Source: an uncultured Lachnospiraceae bacterium (GTDB lineage: Bacteria; Bacillota; Clostridia; Lachnospirales; Lachnospiraceae). From it: 64,000 bases of DNA. The notes under the pieces were generated by a model. That model was not told the origin of the DNA, did no database searches, and was given only the letters and a program-made list of their open reading frames with translations. The stretch spans positions 1-64,000 of the forward strand of contig CAJUHR010000007.1 in the NCBI GenBank assembly GCA_910586255.1, in the 5' to 3' direction. This document shows positions 18,007 to 25,088 of this stretch, piece after piece; within the stretch, counting starts at the first letter, position 1; each line of letters opens with the position of its first letter. A program made the translations under genes and the position numbers.

Positions 18007-18097
18007 ATCTAATCCTCCGCTTTTTTCATATTCAGAAATAATGTCTTTCAAAACAGTCCATGGAAGCCTTCACTTACCGGACTTGGCAGTGACACTT

Positions 18098-19387
18098 CTA
18101 TAAAAGCAAATTTGGCAGGAATGTGACAATTCCCGGAATAAATGCCACCAGAAACACAAAAATTATCAGCAACCCGATCATGGGCAGCAGCTCTTTTACA
18201 ATCGCTGCAATCTTGACGCCGGAGACGGCAGATGTGACAAACAGAAGCTGTCCATAAGGCGGCGACACCATTCCAATCATAACATTGACACAGTACATCA
18301 CTCCAAAATGCACCAGATCAATTCCAAACTGGTTCACCAGGGGAAGAATGATCGGAAGGAATACCAACGTAATGGTATTCGTCTCCAGGAACATTCCCAT
18401 GATCAGAAACATAATGTTGATGATAAACAAAAACACAAACTTATTGGGTGCAAAGTTCAATACAAACCCGGAAAACAACACCGGTATCTTTTCATATCCG
18501 GCAATATACTGGATCATGGAGGCACAGCCAACAGTAATGACAACCGTGCCGATTCCAATCACAGTATCTTTTAAAATCTGAATCAGATCTTTTAAGGAAA
18601 GGGCCCTATATACCAGATAGGACACAATCAGTGCATAAATCCCTGCAATCGCGCCTGCCTCTGTGGGCGTCACAACACCTGTATAAATACACCCCAGAAG
18701 AATAACCGGTGTCAGCAAAGCCGGAACCGCGCTGATGGTGTAGGAAATAAATTCCTGCTTCGTAAGCACTCTGCCCATGGGAAAGTTTCTCTTTTTGGCA
18801 TTGACAAAAATATATCCGCAGAGAATCAATACCATAATCACTGCCGGTATCATTCCGCCCATAAAAAGCTTTCCCACCGGAGCTCCTGACAGAGAAGAAT
18901 ACAAAAGCATTGTGATGCTGGGAGGAAAAATAGGACTGAGGATAGCGGACGCGGCAGTAACCGCACAGCTAAATCCGCCATCATATCCCTTTTTCCTCAT
19001 CTCCGTAATCTCCATATTGCCCAGGCCCGAGGCGTCCGCCGTTGCGGAACCGGACATGCCGGCAAAAATCAGGGAGGCAACTACATTTACATAGGCCAGT
19101 CCGCCTTTGTGCTGTCCCACAATCGCATCACAGAAATCGAAGATCTTACTCGTGATCTTTCCCGCATTCATTACATTGGCCGTAAAGAGAAACAGCGGAA
19201 CTGCAATCAGAATATAGTTGTTATAATACATGCTAAGAACATTCGTTGCCACCAGCTTTAGGTTCTGTCCCGTATGCAGCATATAGATAATTCCCATGGA
19301 CATCATTCCTATCCCCAATGGAAGTCTGAAAATCATGACCAGAGCAAGCATAACAAAGAAAAGAAGTACACCTGAACTGACGCTCAT
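18098..19387 (-). CDS. TRAP transporter large permease (DctM family), system 1
   Basis: A 429-residue membrane protein with about 12 spans. It is the sodium-coupled transport subunit that takes substrate from the DctP receptor. FAGMSGSATADASGLG and MVSPPYGQLLFV are the typical DctM ion/substrate motifs. The ATG directly abuts the stop codon of the small permease, with AGGAGG inside that gene's end. System 1 lies with two aldolases and a YhcH/YiaL protein, so its substrate is probably an acidic sugar. Confidence 0.95.
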   Translation of the reverse strand: MSVSSGVLLFFVMLALVMIFRLPLGIGMMSMGIIYMLHTGQNLKLVATNVLSMYYNNYILIAVPLFLFTANVMNAGKITSKIFDFCDAIVGQHKGGLAYVNVVASLIFAGMSGSATADASGLGNMEITEMRKKGYDGGFSCAVTAASAILSPIFPPSITMLLYSSLSGAPVGKLFMGGMIPAVIMVLILCGYIFVNAKKRNFPMGRVLTKQEFISYTISAVPALLTPVILLGCIYTGVVTPTEAGAIAGIYALIVSYLVYRALSLKDLIQILKDTVIGIGTVVITVGCASMIQYIAGYEKIPVLFSGFVLNFAPNKFVFLFIINIMFLIMGMFLETNTITLVFLPIILPLVNQFGIDLVHFGVMYCVNVMIGMVSPPYGQLLFVTSAVSGVKIAAIVKELLPMIGLLIIFVFLVAFIPGIVTFLPNLLL

Positions 19388-19912
19388 TTAATTTTCCTCC
19401 TTTCTTTCGTATTTCAGTCCCTTAAAACCGCCGGACTCCCTTAAAAGCCGGATATCCTTTAACAGGTCTCTGATAGCATAAAGCATAACACTGACAATAA
19501 ACCAGATCATCGGCGCGTAATAGTATTTTAAAGGTACCTTCAGCGCTGTGCTGATGGTCCGAAGAGTTACCAAATACCGCCAGGCAGGCAGAATCAGAAG
19601 GGCAAAGGGAACAGCGATCATCAGATTGCTGATTATCCGCATCCACCACTGCGCCACCGGCCCCAAAAGATCATACACAATCGTAAACCTTACATGCCTG
19701 TCCTTTCTCATCACATAAGATGCAGAAAAAAGAACCGTCCATATATAACATGCCAGTTCCACGTCTGTGCTCCACAGACACGGATTGCCAAGAATATACC
19801 GGGAAAATACTGCCCAGAAAAATGTTATAAACAGGATGGAAAAGGCCAAAATCGGAATACAGAGCTCTACAATATTCAGAATTTTGTCAATTATATTTTC
19901 TAGTTTTGACAT
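19388..19912 (-). CDS. TRAP transporter small permease (DctQ family), system 1
   Basis: A 174-residue, four-helix membrane protein. The WSTDVELACYIWTVLF segment holds the usual DctQ W-x6-7-Y/W block, and MRKDRHVRF matches the conserved R-K/G-x-H motif. It connects receptor and large permease. AAAGGA lies 7 nt before the ATG. Confidence 0.92.
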   Translation of the reverse strand: MSKLENIIDKILNIVELCIPILAFSILFITFFWAVFSRYILGNPCLWSTDVELACYIWTVLFSASYVMRKDRHVRFTIVYDLLGPVAQWWMRIISNLMIAVPFALLILPAWRYLVTLRTISTALKVPLKYYYAPMIWFIVSVMLYAIRDLLKDIRLLRESGGFKGLKYERKEEN

Positions 19913-19948
19913 TTTACTGTCCTTTCTCGTTACTGTTCACGCCCAATG

Positions 19949-21040
19949 TCAGTCTCCTGCGGAAATAATCTCATTATAGGTGTCCATATCCCAATCCTTT
20001 GCTTCCTCAGACGCAAGATAGAAGTTGCGGGCATAGGTTTTAAATGCCTCCACATCCGGTGTCTGAATACGGATTCCCTTCTCTTCACATTCCTTTATGA
20101 TCTCAGCCTCTTTCGCCTGAATTACAGCATCATTTTCTCTCACTGCCTTTACAATGATCCTGGTCAGCTCCTCCTTCTGGCCATCATTTAAAGTATCCCA
20201 CACATCTCCTGCCACACATACAAGATTGAAGTTATACTGGTGTCCGGTCAGAACAATTGTTTCTGTAACCTCCTGCAAAGCATTGGCATAGGAAACGATC
20301 ATATTATTTTCCTGAGCCTCAATCGTTCCTGTCTGCATACCCAGATAAACCTCATTGGAATCAAGACTGGTAGCCGAAACACCGATGGACTGTCCCATCT
20401 TCACCCAGGAAGCTCCGTTAGGAACACGACAAAGCACACCCTTTAAGTCATCTGGCGTTTTAACATCCCTGTCCTTTGCCAGCCAAATATTTCGCGTACT
20501 CAAATCAAAAGAAGTGATCGGCCAAAAGTGGAACTCGTCATACACCTTCTGGGAAAAAGCTTTTCCTGTCTCGCTGTAGGGATCAAAAAACTCTGCTATC
20601 TGCCGGGGACTGTTAAACAGGTAGGTCATGGAATACATATCGCACCAGAGGGCGCCGTTGTCATACAGATAGGATGTTGGCAAAAATGCAATATCAACGT
20701 CATGATCCATCAATGCCTGAAACTCCTCGCTTGACTTAAACAGGGTGGAATTGTCGTAATGGGTAAACTCAAACATTTCGTTCCCTTCTGCGGCAGCGGT
20801 AATCGCCTCCTGAAGCAGCTGGGTGGAGCCGCCGGTCACCTGGGAGGTAGTGGTTACAAGATTCAGCTTTTCGGAGGAAATGCTGTTCTCTGCCTGTTCT
20901 TTACCTGTATCCGTTTTCTGCTCTGTGGCTGTCTGAGCATTGCCAGATGGACCGGAGATTCCTGAGCCGCATCCTGTAAGCATCAGTATTCCCGTTAGCA
21001 CCGCCATGCCAAAGCAAGTTTTTCTATTTACTTTCTTCAT
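19949..21040 (-). CDS. TRAP transporter solute-binding lipoprotein (DctP family), system 1
   Basis: A 363-residue extracellular receptor. The signal ends in the lipobox LTGCG. A low-complexity Gln/Glu/Thr linker follows, then the DctP fold. CRVPNGASW holds the arginine that normally salt-bridges the substrate carboxylate, and AQENNMIVSYANAL matches the conserved ligand/hinge region. This supports an organic-acid substrate, but the identity is open. The gap to the upstream YhcH-type gene is only 20 nt. Confidence 0.93.
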   Translation of the reverse strand: MKKVNRKTCFGMAVLTGILMLTGCGSGISGPSGNAQTATEQKTDTGKEQAENSISSEKLNLVTTTSQVTGGSTQLLQEAITAAAEGNEMFEFTHYDNSTLFKSSEEFQALMDHDVDIAFLPTSYLYDNGALWCDMYSMTYLFNSPRQIAEFFDPYSETGKAFSQKVYDEFHFWPITSFDLSTRNIWLAKDRDVKTPDDLKGVLCRVPNGASWVKMGQSIGVSATSLDSNEVYLGMQTGTIEAQENNMIVSYANALQEVTETIVLTGHQYNFNLVCVAGDVWDTLNDGQKEELTRIIVKAVRENDAVIQAKEAEIIKECEEKGIRIQTPDVEAFKTYARNFYLASEEAKDWDMDTYNEIISAGD

Positions 21041-21060
21041 TGTATAATCCCCCTTATTAT

Positions 21061-21525
21061 TCAGATTAAGTCCATATTTACCTTTACAACCACCTTTTTT
21101 ATCTGCATTGGTGCAGCTACCATCAATCCCGGCCTGTGGATGTCCTCCGGAAACAGAATCAGATAGTCGCCTCTTTTCAGAGTAATAAATGTTTCCTCTT
21201 TTACAGAATCAAAAAAATAAATATCGTTTTGCTCCTTTGCTTCTGAAATAATATCCTGCCCTACATTGGGCGCAACACCATATTTCTCTTCCCCTGCGCA
21301 GAGATACTGGATATCCAGATACTGTTTGTGTATCTCCGCCCGTTTTTGAGCGGCAGGGCAGGTTGTAATCTCCTGGACCAGAGCATAGATTTCCTTCCCC
21401 TGAATGGGATAGGTTCCGGCCTCCACATTCGTAAAATCTCTGTTTCTCAAATACTCAAGTGCTGTTCTGACTGCCTCCGGATATTTTTTCAGATTATCAT
21501 TGGCACGAAATGACGAATAAATCAT
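21061..21525 (-). CDS. YhcH/YjgK/YiaL family protein (DUF386), copy 1
   Basis: A 154-residue cupin-like protein. EIHKQYLDIQYLCAGEEKYGV and FPEDIHRPGLM contain the conserved His and Glu residues of the family. Relatives sit in the E. coli nan operon (YhcH) and the yia operon (YiaL), the latter beside a TRAP transporter for 2,3-diketo-L-gulonate. That is the closest known parallel to this operon. A sugar-anomer or epimer handling role is suspected but unproven. A second copy lies in the sialic-acid cluster at 61597-62067. Confidence 0.88.
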   Translation of the reverse strand: MIYSSFRANDNLKKYPEAVRTALEYLRNRDFTNVEAGTYPIQGKEIYALVQEITTCPAAQKRAEIHKQYLDIQYLCAGEEKYGVAPNVGQDIISEAKEQNDIYFFDSVKEETFITLKRGDYLILFPEDIHRPGLMVAAPMQIKKVVVKVNMDLI

Positions 21526-21545
21526 ATATCTTCTCCTTTATGGCC

Positions 21546-22196
21546 TTATGATGCTTTTCGGATAGCCTCAACAAACTGTCTGGCCTTTTCCCTGATTCCT
21601 GCATAATCTCCTGCATTTACCATTGCGTCCGGAAGCATTGCTTTTGTTCCAAAGGCCTTGACCCCCGCCTTCATAAACTCAGGAATTGTGTCCGTACTTA
21701 CATTGCATGTAATCTGAAGAGGAATATGCCCAAGAGGGCCTTTAAGCATCTGCACATAATGAGGATCCTCCACCACATACATTTTTACCACATCGGCTCC
21801 TGCCGCATACGCATTCTGGATCTCTGTAGGTGTCATGGCGCCGGGAATACAGATCATTTCCAGTTCCTTTGCTCTCTGGATTATATTCTTGTCCGTACAT
21901 GGGGATACGATTATCTCTCCACCCATCTCTTTTACAAAATCCACCTGTTCCACAGTAAGAACCGTTCCGGCTCCCACATATCCTTCCTCTCCCACTGCCT
22001 GCTTTACTGCTTCAAATTGCTTTTTGAAGTCTCCCTTTATATCCTGACTGCTCTGGTTTAAACACACCTCAAAAAATTTCACCCCTCCCTCCTTGAGAGC
22101 CTTTGCCACATCGGCTGCCTTTTCTGTAGGCACGCCCCTGAAAATCGCCACCAGCTTTTCTTCCATCAAATCCTGTACAGCTTTTTTGTTTTTCAT
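21546..22196 (-). CDS. eda: 2-keto-3-deoxy-6-phosphogluconate-type aldolase
   Basis: A 216-residue class I aldolase. The Schiff-base lysine is K138 in DVVKMYVVED, the acid/base glutamate E43 lies in KFFEVCLN, and GAGTVL and IPGAMTPTE are family motifs. It splits KDPG or a related keto-deoxy acid to pyruvate and glyceraldehyde phosphate. The start at 22196 has AGGAGG 5 nt upstream. It is the first gene of the TRAP system 1 operon, behind a strong promoter and an 81-nt hairpin in the leader. The Schiff-base block departs from the usual KFFPAE, so the true substrate may differ from KDPG. Confidence 0.9.
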   Translation of the reverse strand: MKNKKAVQDLMEEKLVAIFRGVPTEKAADVAKALKEGGVKFFEVCLNQSSQDIKGDFKKQFEAVKQAVGEEGYVGAGTVLTVEQVDFVKEMGGEIIVSPCTDKNIIQRAKELEMICIPGAMTPTEIQNAYAAGADVVKMYVVEDPHYVQMLKGPLGHIPLQITCNVSTDTIPEFMKAGVKAFGTKAMLPDAMVNAGDYAGIREKARQFVEAIRKAS

Positions 22197-22241
22197 CTTT
22201 TCCTCCTGAAATATTGTCCCATATCCTTTGGATATGTTTGA

Positions 22242-22322
22242 TGATACCAGGGTCAAAAGGTCAAAAAATCCGATGCAAGCTTACTTGCAAGAGGATTTTT
22301 GAACTTGGGACCCGTGGTATCA
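22242..22322 (-). promoter_or_regulatory. 81-nt hairpin at the 5' end of the eda-TRAP mRNA
   Basis: TGATACCA at one end and TGGTATCA at the other close a long imperfect stem with an inner stem around GCAAGC. Counting from the predicted start near 22327, the hairpin occupies about +5 to +85 of the transcript. A second small perfect hairpin, CATATCC-AAA-GGATATG, follows at 22219-22235, just before the ribosome binding site. It could be a mobile palindromic repeat, a protein-bound operator or a leader RNA switch. Confidence 0.6.
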
Positions 22323-22333
22323 AATCTGACTTT

Positions 22334-22363
22334 ATTATAATACTATATAAATTTATTTGCCAA
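22334..22363 (-). promoter_or_regulatory. Promoter of the eda-TRAP operon
   Basis: On the minus strand, -35 TTGGCA (22358-22363) and -10 TATAAT (22334-22339) are separated by 18 nt. The -10 is perfect consensus and the -35 matches at five of six. The AT-rich stretch immediately upstream (22364-22440) is where a LysR regulator would bind; the LysR gene is the next gene upstream. Confidence 0.8.
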
Positions 22364-22457
22364 TTCTTAATAATCATTGGGAATTATAACAAAAACTTAT
22401 CGCAATTAATAATTCCAGCAAAGATCTATTAGAAAAACTTATTGCTGTCTTCCTTTG

Positions 22458-22574
22458 CGCATAGTGCGTACCCGATAAAGTAAACCTTCATGCTCCCGGT
22501 GAGGAACGCACCGCTAAGGGATGAAAATTTGGCGGGCGCATTTGGCATACCTGAATTAAATCGCCTGTGGCGAT
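22458..22574. other. Gene-free structured stretch with three hairpins
   Basis: Between the LysR terminator and the eda promoter, three hairpins follow one another. The first, near 22458-22468, is CGCA-TAG-TGCG. The second, 22487-22525, is a bulged stem (TTCAT with ATGAA, CCC with GGG, GGTG with CACC). The third is ATCGCC-TGT-GGCGAT at 22560-22574. No ORF of note crosses it. It may be a small RNA, a dispersed repeat or a remnant; I cannot decide. Confidence 0.4.
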
Positions 22575-22591
22575 GAAACTTTCAAAATAAA

Positions 22592-22620
22592 AGAGAGACT
22601 GCCACAATGGCAATCTCTCT
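22592..22620 (-). terminator. Terminator of the LysR gene
   Basis: AGAGAGACTGCCA pairs with TGGCAATCTCTCT (one mismatch) around a three-base loop. On the minus strand it is followed by TTTTATTTTG. It lies 14 nt after the lysR stop and separates the regulator from the eda operon. Confidence 0.85.
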
Positions 22621-22633
22621 CAAACTCTTATAT

Positions 22634-23518
22634 TTATTCCACATTCATCAGTAATTCCATGAAGCGCCGGACAATCGGGTCCTCATCGATCCCCTCATTA
22701 TAAATCACCACCAAATGACGAATCAGCTTCGGCTTCATGGACAGAAAAAAGTACCCTGTCTTATCTTTTAAAAGGCTCTCCGGCAGATAGCTGATTCCGT
22801 TCCCCTGACGGACAAACCGAAGGGTAGACTCCGCACTTCCCACCTCTATGGCAATAATTGGCCGGACATCGTACTGTTTTAATTCCTTGTCAACCATAGT
22901 TCTTATGGTTGATTTCGGAAGCGGAAGAATCAGCCGTTCCTGCTCTAACTGCTGCCAACTCACTTCATTGGGACAGAACTCCAACCCTCTCGGGTGCCAG
23001 TTTTCCGGTGTAACCAACTTAATCTCCTCACGCTTAAGCACCTTGTGAGGCAGCAAAAGCTGGTGGAAGGAATCACAAGTGGTAATCGCAAAGGTTAATT
23101 TCTTCTGCATCAGTTTTTCAAGAAGTCCATCGAAGTTGTCTTCGATTGCATGAATATCAATGTCCTTATATGCTTTCTGCAAATGTCCGGAGGCAATAAG
23201 AAACCGATCCATTCCTTCCTGGGACGAAATGCCGATACGATATTTTTTCTGAGAAACATTTGCGATCCTGGCAATCTCCTCATAAGCCTCTTTTTTGATC
23301 TCCAGCATTTCCTTGGCGGCCCGGATATAGACCTCCCCTGCTTTTGTCGGAATCATTTCCCGGATATCTCTTGTAAACAGCTGGCAATTTAATTCCTTTT
23401 CCAGTTTTCCCAATGTCTGACTGAGGGTGGACTGGGAAACAAACATTTTTTGAGCCGCACGCTGCATGTTTCGTTCACTTGCTATCGTTATGATATATTC
23501 CATCTGCCGTGTATTCAT
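22634..23518 (-). CDS. LysR-family transcriptional regulator
   Basis: A 294-residue regulator with the N-terminal winged helix-turn-helix (MNTRQMEYIITIASERNMQR..., FVSQSTLSQTLGKLEKEL) and a C-terminal effector domain. It lies directly upstream of the eda-TRAP operon on the same strand but has its own promoter and terminator. LysR proteins typically control the adjacent catabolic genes in response to a substrate or pathway intermediate, so a 2-keto-3-deoxy acid is a fair guess for the effector. Confidence 0.93.
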   Translation of the reverse strand: MNTRQMEYIITIASERNMQRAAQKMFVSQSTLSQTLGKLEKELNCQLFTRDIREMIPTKAGEVYIRAAKEMLEIKKEAYEEIARIANVSQKKYRIGISSQEGMDRFLIASGHLQKAYKDIDIHAIEDNFDGLLEKLMQKKLTFAITTCDSFHQLLLPHKVLKREEIKLVTPENWHPRGLEFCPNEVSWQQLEQERLILPLPKSTIRTMVDKELKQYDVRPIIAIEVGSAESTLRFVRQGNGISYLPESLLKDKTGYFFLSMKPKLIRHLVVIYNEGIDEDPIVRRFMELLMNVE

Positions 23519-23564
23519 GATTATAACTCCTCGTGTAAACCGGAAAGCGCAGCATTATTTTTTT

Positions 23565-23592
23565 ATTATACCAAACCATCAGGATTTCACAA
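23565..23592 (-). promoter_or_regulatory. Promoter of the LysR gene
   Basis: On the minus strand, -35 TTGTGA (23587-23592) and -10 TATAAT (23565-23570) are separated by 16 nt. The leader is about 40 nt and carries GAGGAG before the ATG. Confidence 0.7.
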
Positions 23593-24173
23593 CTAATTTT
23601 GCGAAGAAACATTAAAATTCACATAATGGCCTGTTTTCAGGCCTCCCTCGCACCCAGGATAATCAGAGACAGATAGTCATATAGGGAGGAATACAAAGTA
23701 TATCATCCTTTACAAGCAGATTCCGTGGATGAATGATACAGCATCCTCCAATCCGGGAAATGCATCCGGATACACACCGCTGCCTCTCATTTTGCTGATA
23801 AATATTTTTACATACTAAAAGAGGAGGCTCTCAAAAGTCTCCTCTTTTGCTGAACAGCTAATTCACATGCATCGGGCTGTCCGGGTAAATGTAGTATTTC
23901 CCATCCCATTATCTTTTCGTGCTGCCAGCTTATTTAAGTATCCATCCCGTCTTATTTCCATGCCATCATTCCCTTTTTCCGTGCATCCGCACACTTTTTA
24001 GTAATGTAATTGTATCAGAAAGCATCTTGTGTCTCAATCATTCATTCCTATAAGGATCATTTTCTGATTCTACCTATAATACCAGGAAGTAAAATGAACA
24101 TACTACATTGGATGGAAAAAGATATCTATCCGTCACCGGTGTTTTTGAAAGAATCCGTGGACCATGGCGACCT
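23593..24173. other. Gene-free region with one terminator hairpin
   Basis: About 580 nt without a supportable gene. It holds a small perfect hairpin (GGCCTG-TTTT-CAGGCC, 23628-23643) and a strong terminator-like stem, AAAAGAGGAG with CTCCTCTTTT (23817-23826 and 23839-23848). The latter could end the second glycan operon, whose last gene stops at 24174. A short minus-strand reading around 23870-23960 looks faintly like a protein C-terminus but carries stops; it may be a decayed gene. Confidence 0.5.
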
Positions 24174-25088
24174 CTACTTAAGGTTTAACGCAAACAGATT
24201 GCGATGGCAATAGTTCTTAACCACCCTTCTCTGTATGGCCCGAAACAGCCTTACCTCCGCACGGATCCCAGCAAACCACAGCTTGGCAATCCGCTCCTGC
24301 AGGGCATTGATGAAAAGATAATGCTTCATATAGTAAAGGGTGCTCTCCTCCCGGATTCTCTGCCGATCCAGCTCTTTTTTGACAGACCTGCTGATGGAGG
24401 CCGAATGTTCATGGCGGTACACCTCTGTGAGAAGCAGCACGCTGCGGCGCCCCATCACCTTCATCCGGCTGGCCAGCACCATCTCCTCCTGGTACAAAAA
24501 GATCTCCTCATCATAGCCGCCGCAGTCAAGAAACGCCTCCCCGTCCACCATCAGCATGGAGCCGTGAACCGCGTCCACACAGACTGCCTTCTTCCCTGCA
24601 AAGAACCTTTTCGGGTAATCAAGCAGACCGTGAAACAGCCTTCTGCTGACCGGCCCCATGGTCAGAAGCTGCCCCGCAAAGCCGTGGCATTTCCAGCCGT
24701 TATACCGGCCCTTGTACTGAGGATCCTCCATGACCGCCGCCGCAACCCCCACCTGGGGATACCGGGCAAAAACTCTGGCCAGACCGCGGATACATTCCTC
24801 CGTAAAGGACACGTCCGGATTGGCAATGACCACATGGGTGGCTTTGTTGTGTTCCACCGCGTAGCGGATTCCCAGGTTGTTGCCTGCCCCATAACCTCCG
24901 TTTTTCTTAGCCCGAAGCAAATCAATCCGGGGGCTGTCAAGAGCTTTAAGCCTTTCCCAGGAATCGTCCGTGGAATCATTGTCCACCAGCACAATCCGGT
25001 GAAAACAGCAAAAGTGCTCTATCTGGCGGACCAGCCGCTCCACAGTCTTTGCATCATTGTAGTTTAATATGACACAATCGATTTTCAT
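24174..25088 (-). CDS. GT2 glycosyltransferase, rhamnosyltransferase-like
   Basis: About 304 residues. DCVILNYNDAKTVERLV opens the GT2 fold, and VLVDNDSTDDSWERL, KKNGGYGAGNNLG and IANPDVSFTEE are typical of WbbL-type rhamnosyl/galactofuranosyl transferases. The ATG at 25088 overlaps the stop codon of the upstream fusion gene (ATGA), so the two are translationally coupled. The longer ORF to 25127 is out of place inside that gene. With UDP-galactopyranose mutase two genes upstream, galactofuranose is a possible donor sugar. Confidence 0.88.
   Translation of the reverse strand: MKIDCVILNYNDAKTVERLVRQIEHFCCFHRIVLVDNDSTDDSWERLKALDSPRIDLLRAKKNGGYGAGNNLGIRYAVEHNKATHVVIANPDVSFTEECIRGLARVFARYPQVGVAAAVMEDPQYKGRYNGWKCHGFAGQLLTMGPVSRRLFHGLLDYPKRFFAGKKAVCVDAVHGSMLMVDGEAFLDCGGYDEEIFLYQEEMVLASRMKVMGRRSVLLLTEVYRHEHSASISRSVKKELDRQRIREESTLYYMKHYLFINALQERIAKLWFAGIRAEVRLFRAIQRRVVKNYCHRNLFALNLK

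Noticed and set aside
19943..19952. CAATGTCA at the end of dctP system 1 as another element end
   Set aside because: Only the eight-base core matches, within coding sequence, and the TTAAG part is missing.
24010..24213. Plus-strand 67-codon frame in the intergenic region
   Set aside because: It runs into the convergent glycosyltransferase gene, has no good ribosome binding site and no recognisable motif.
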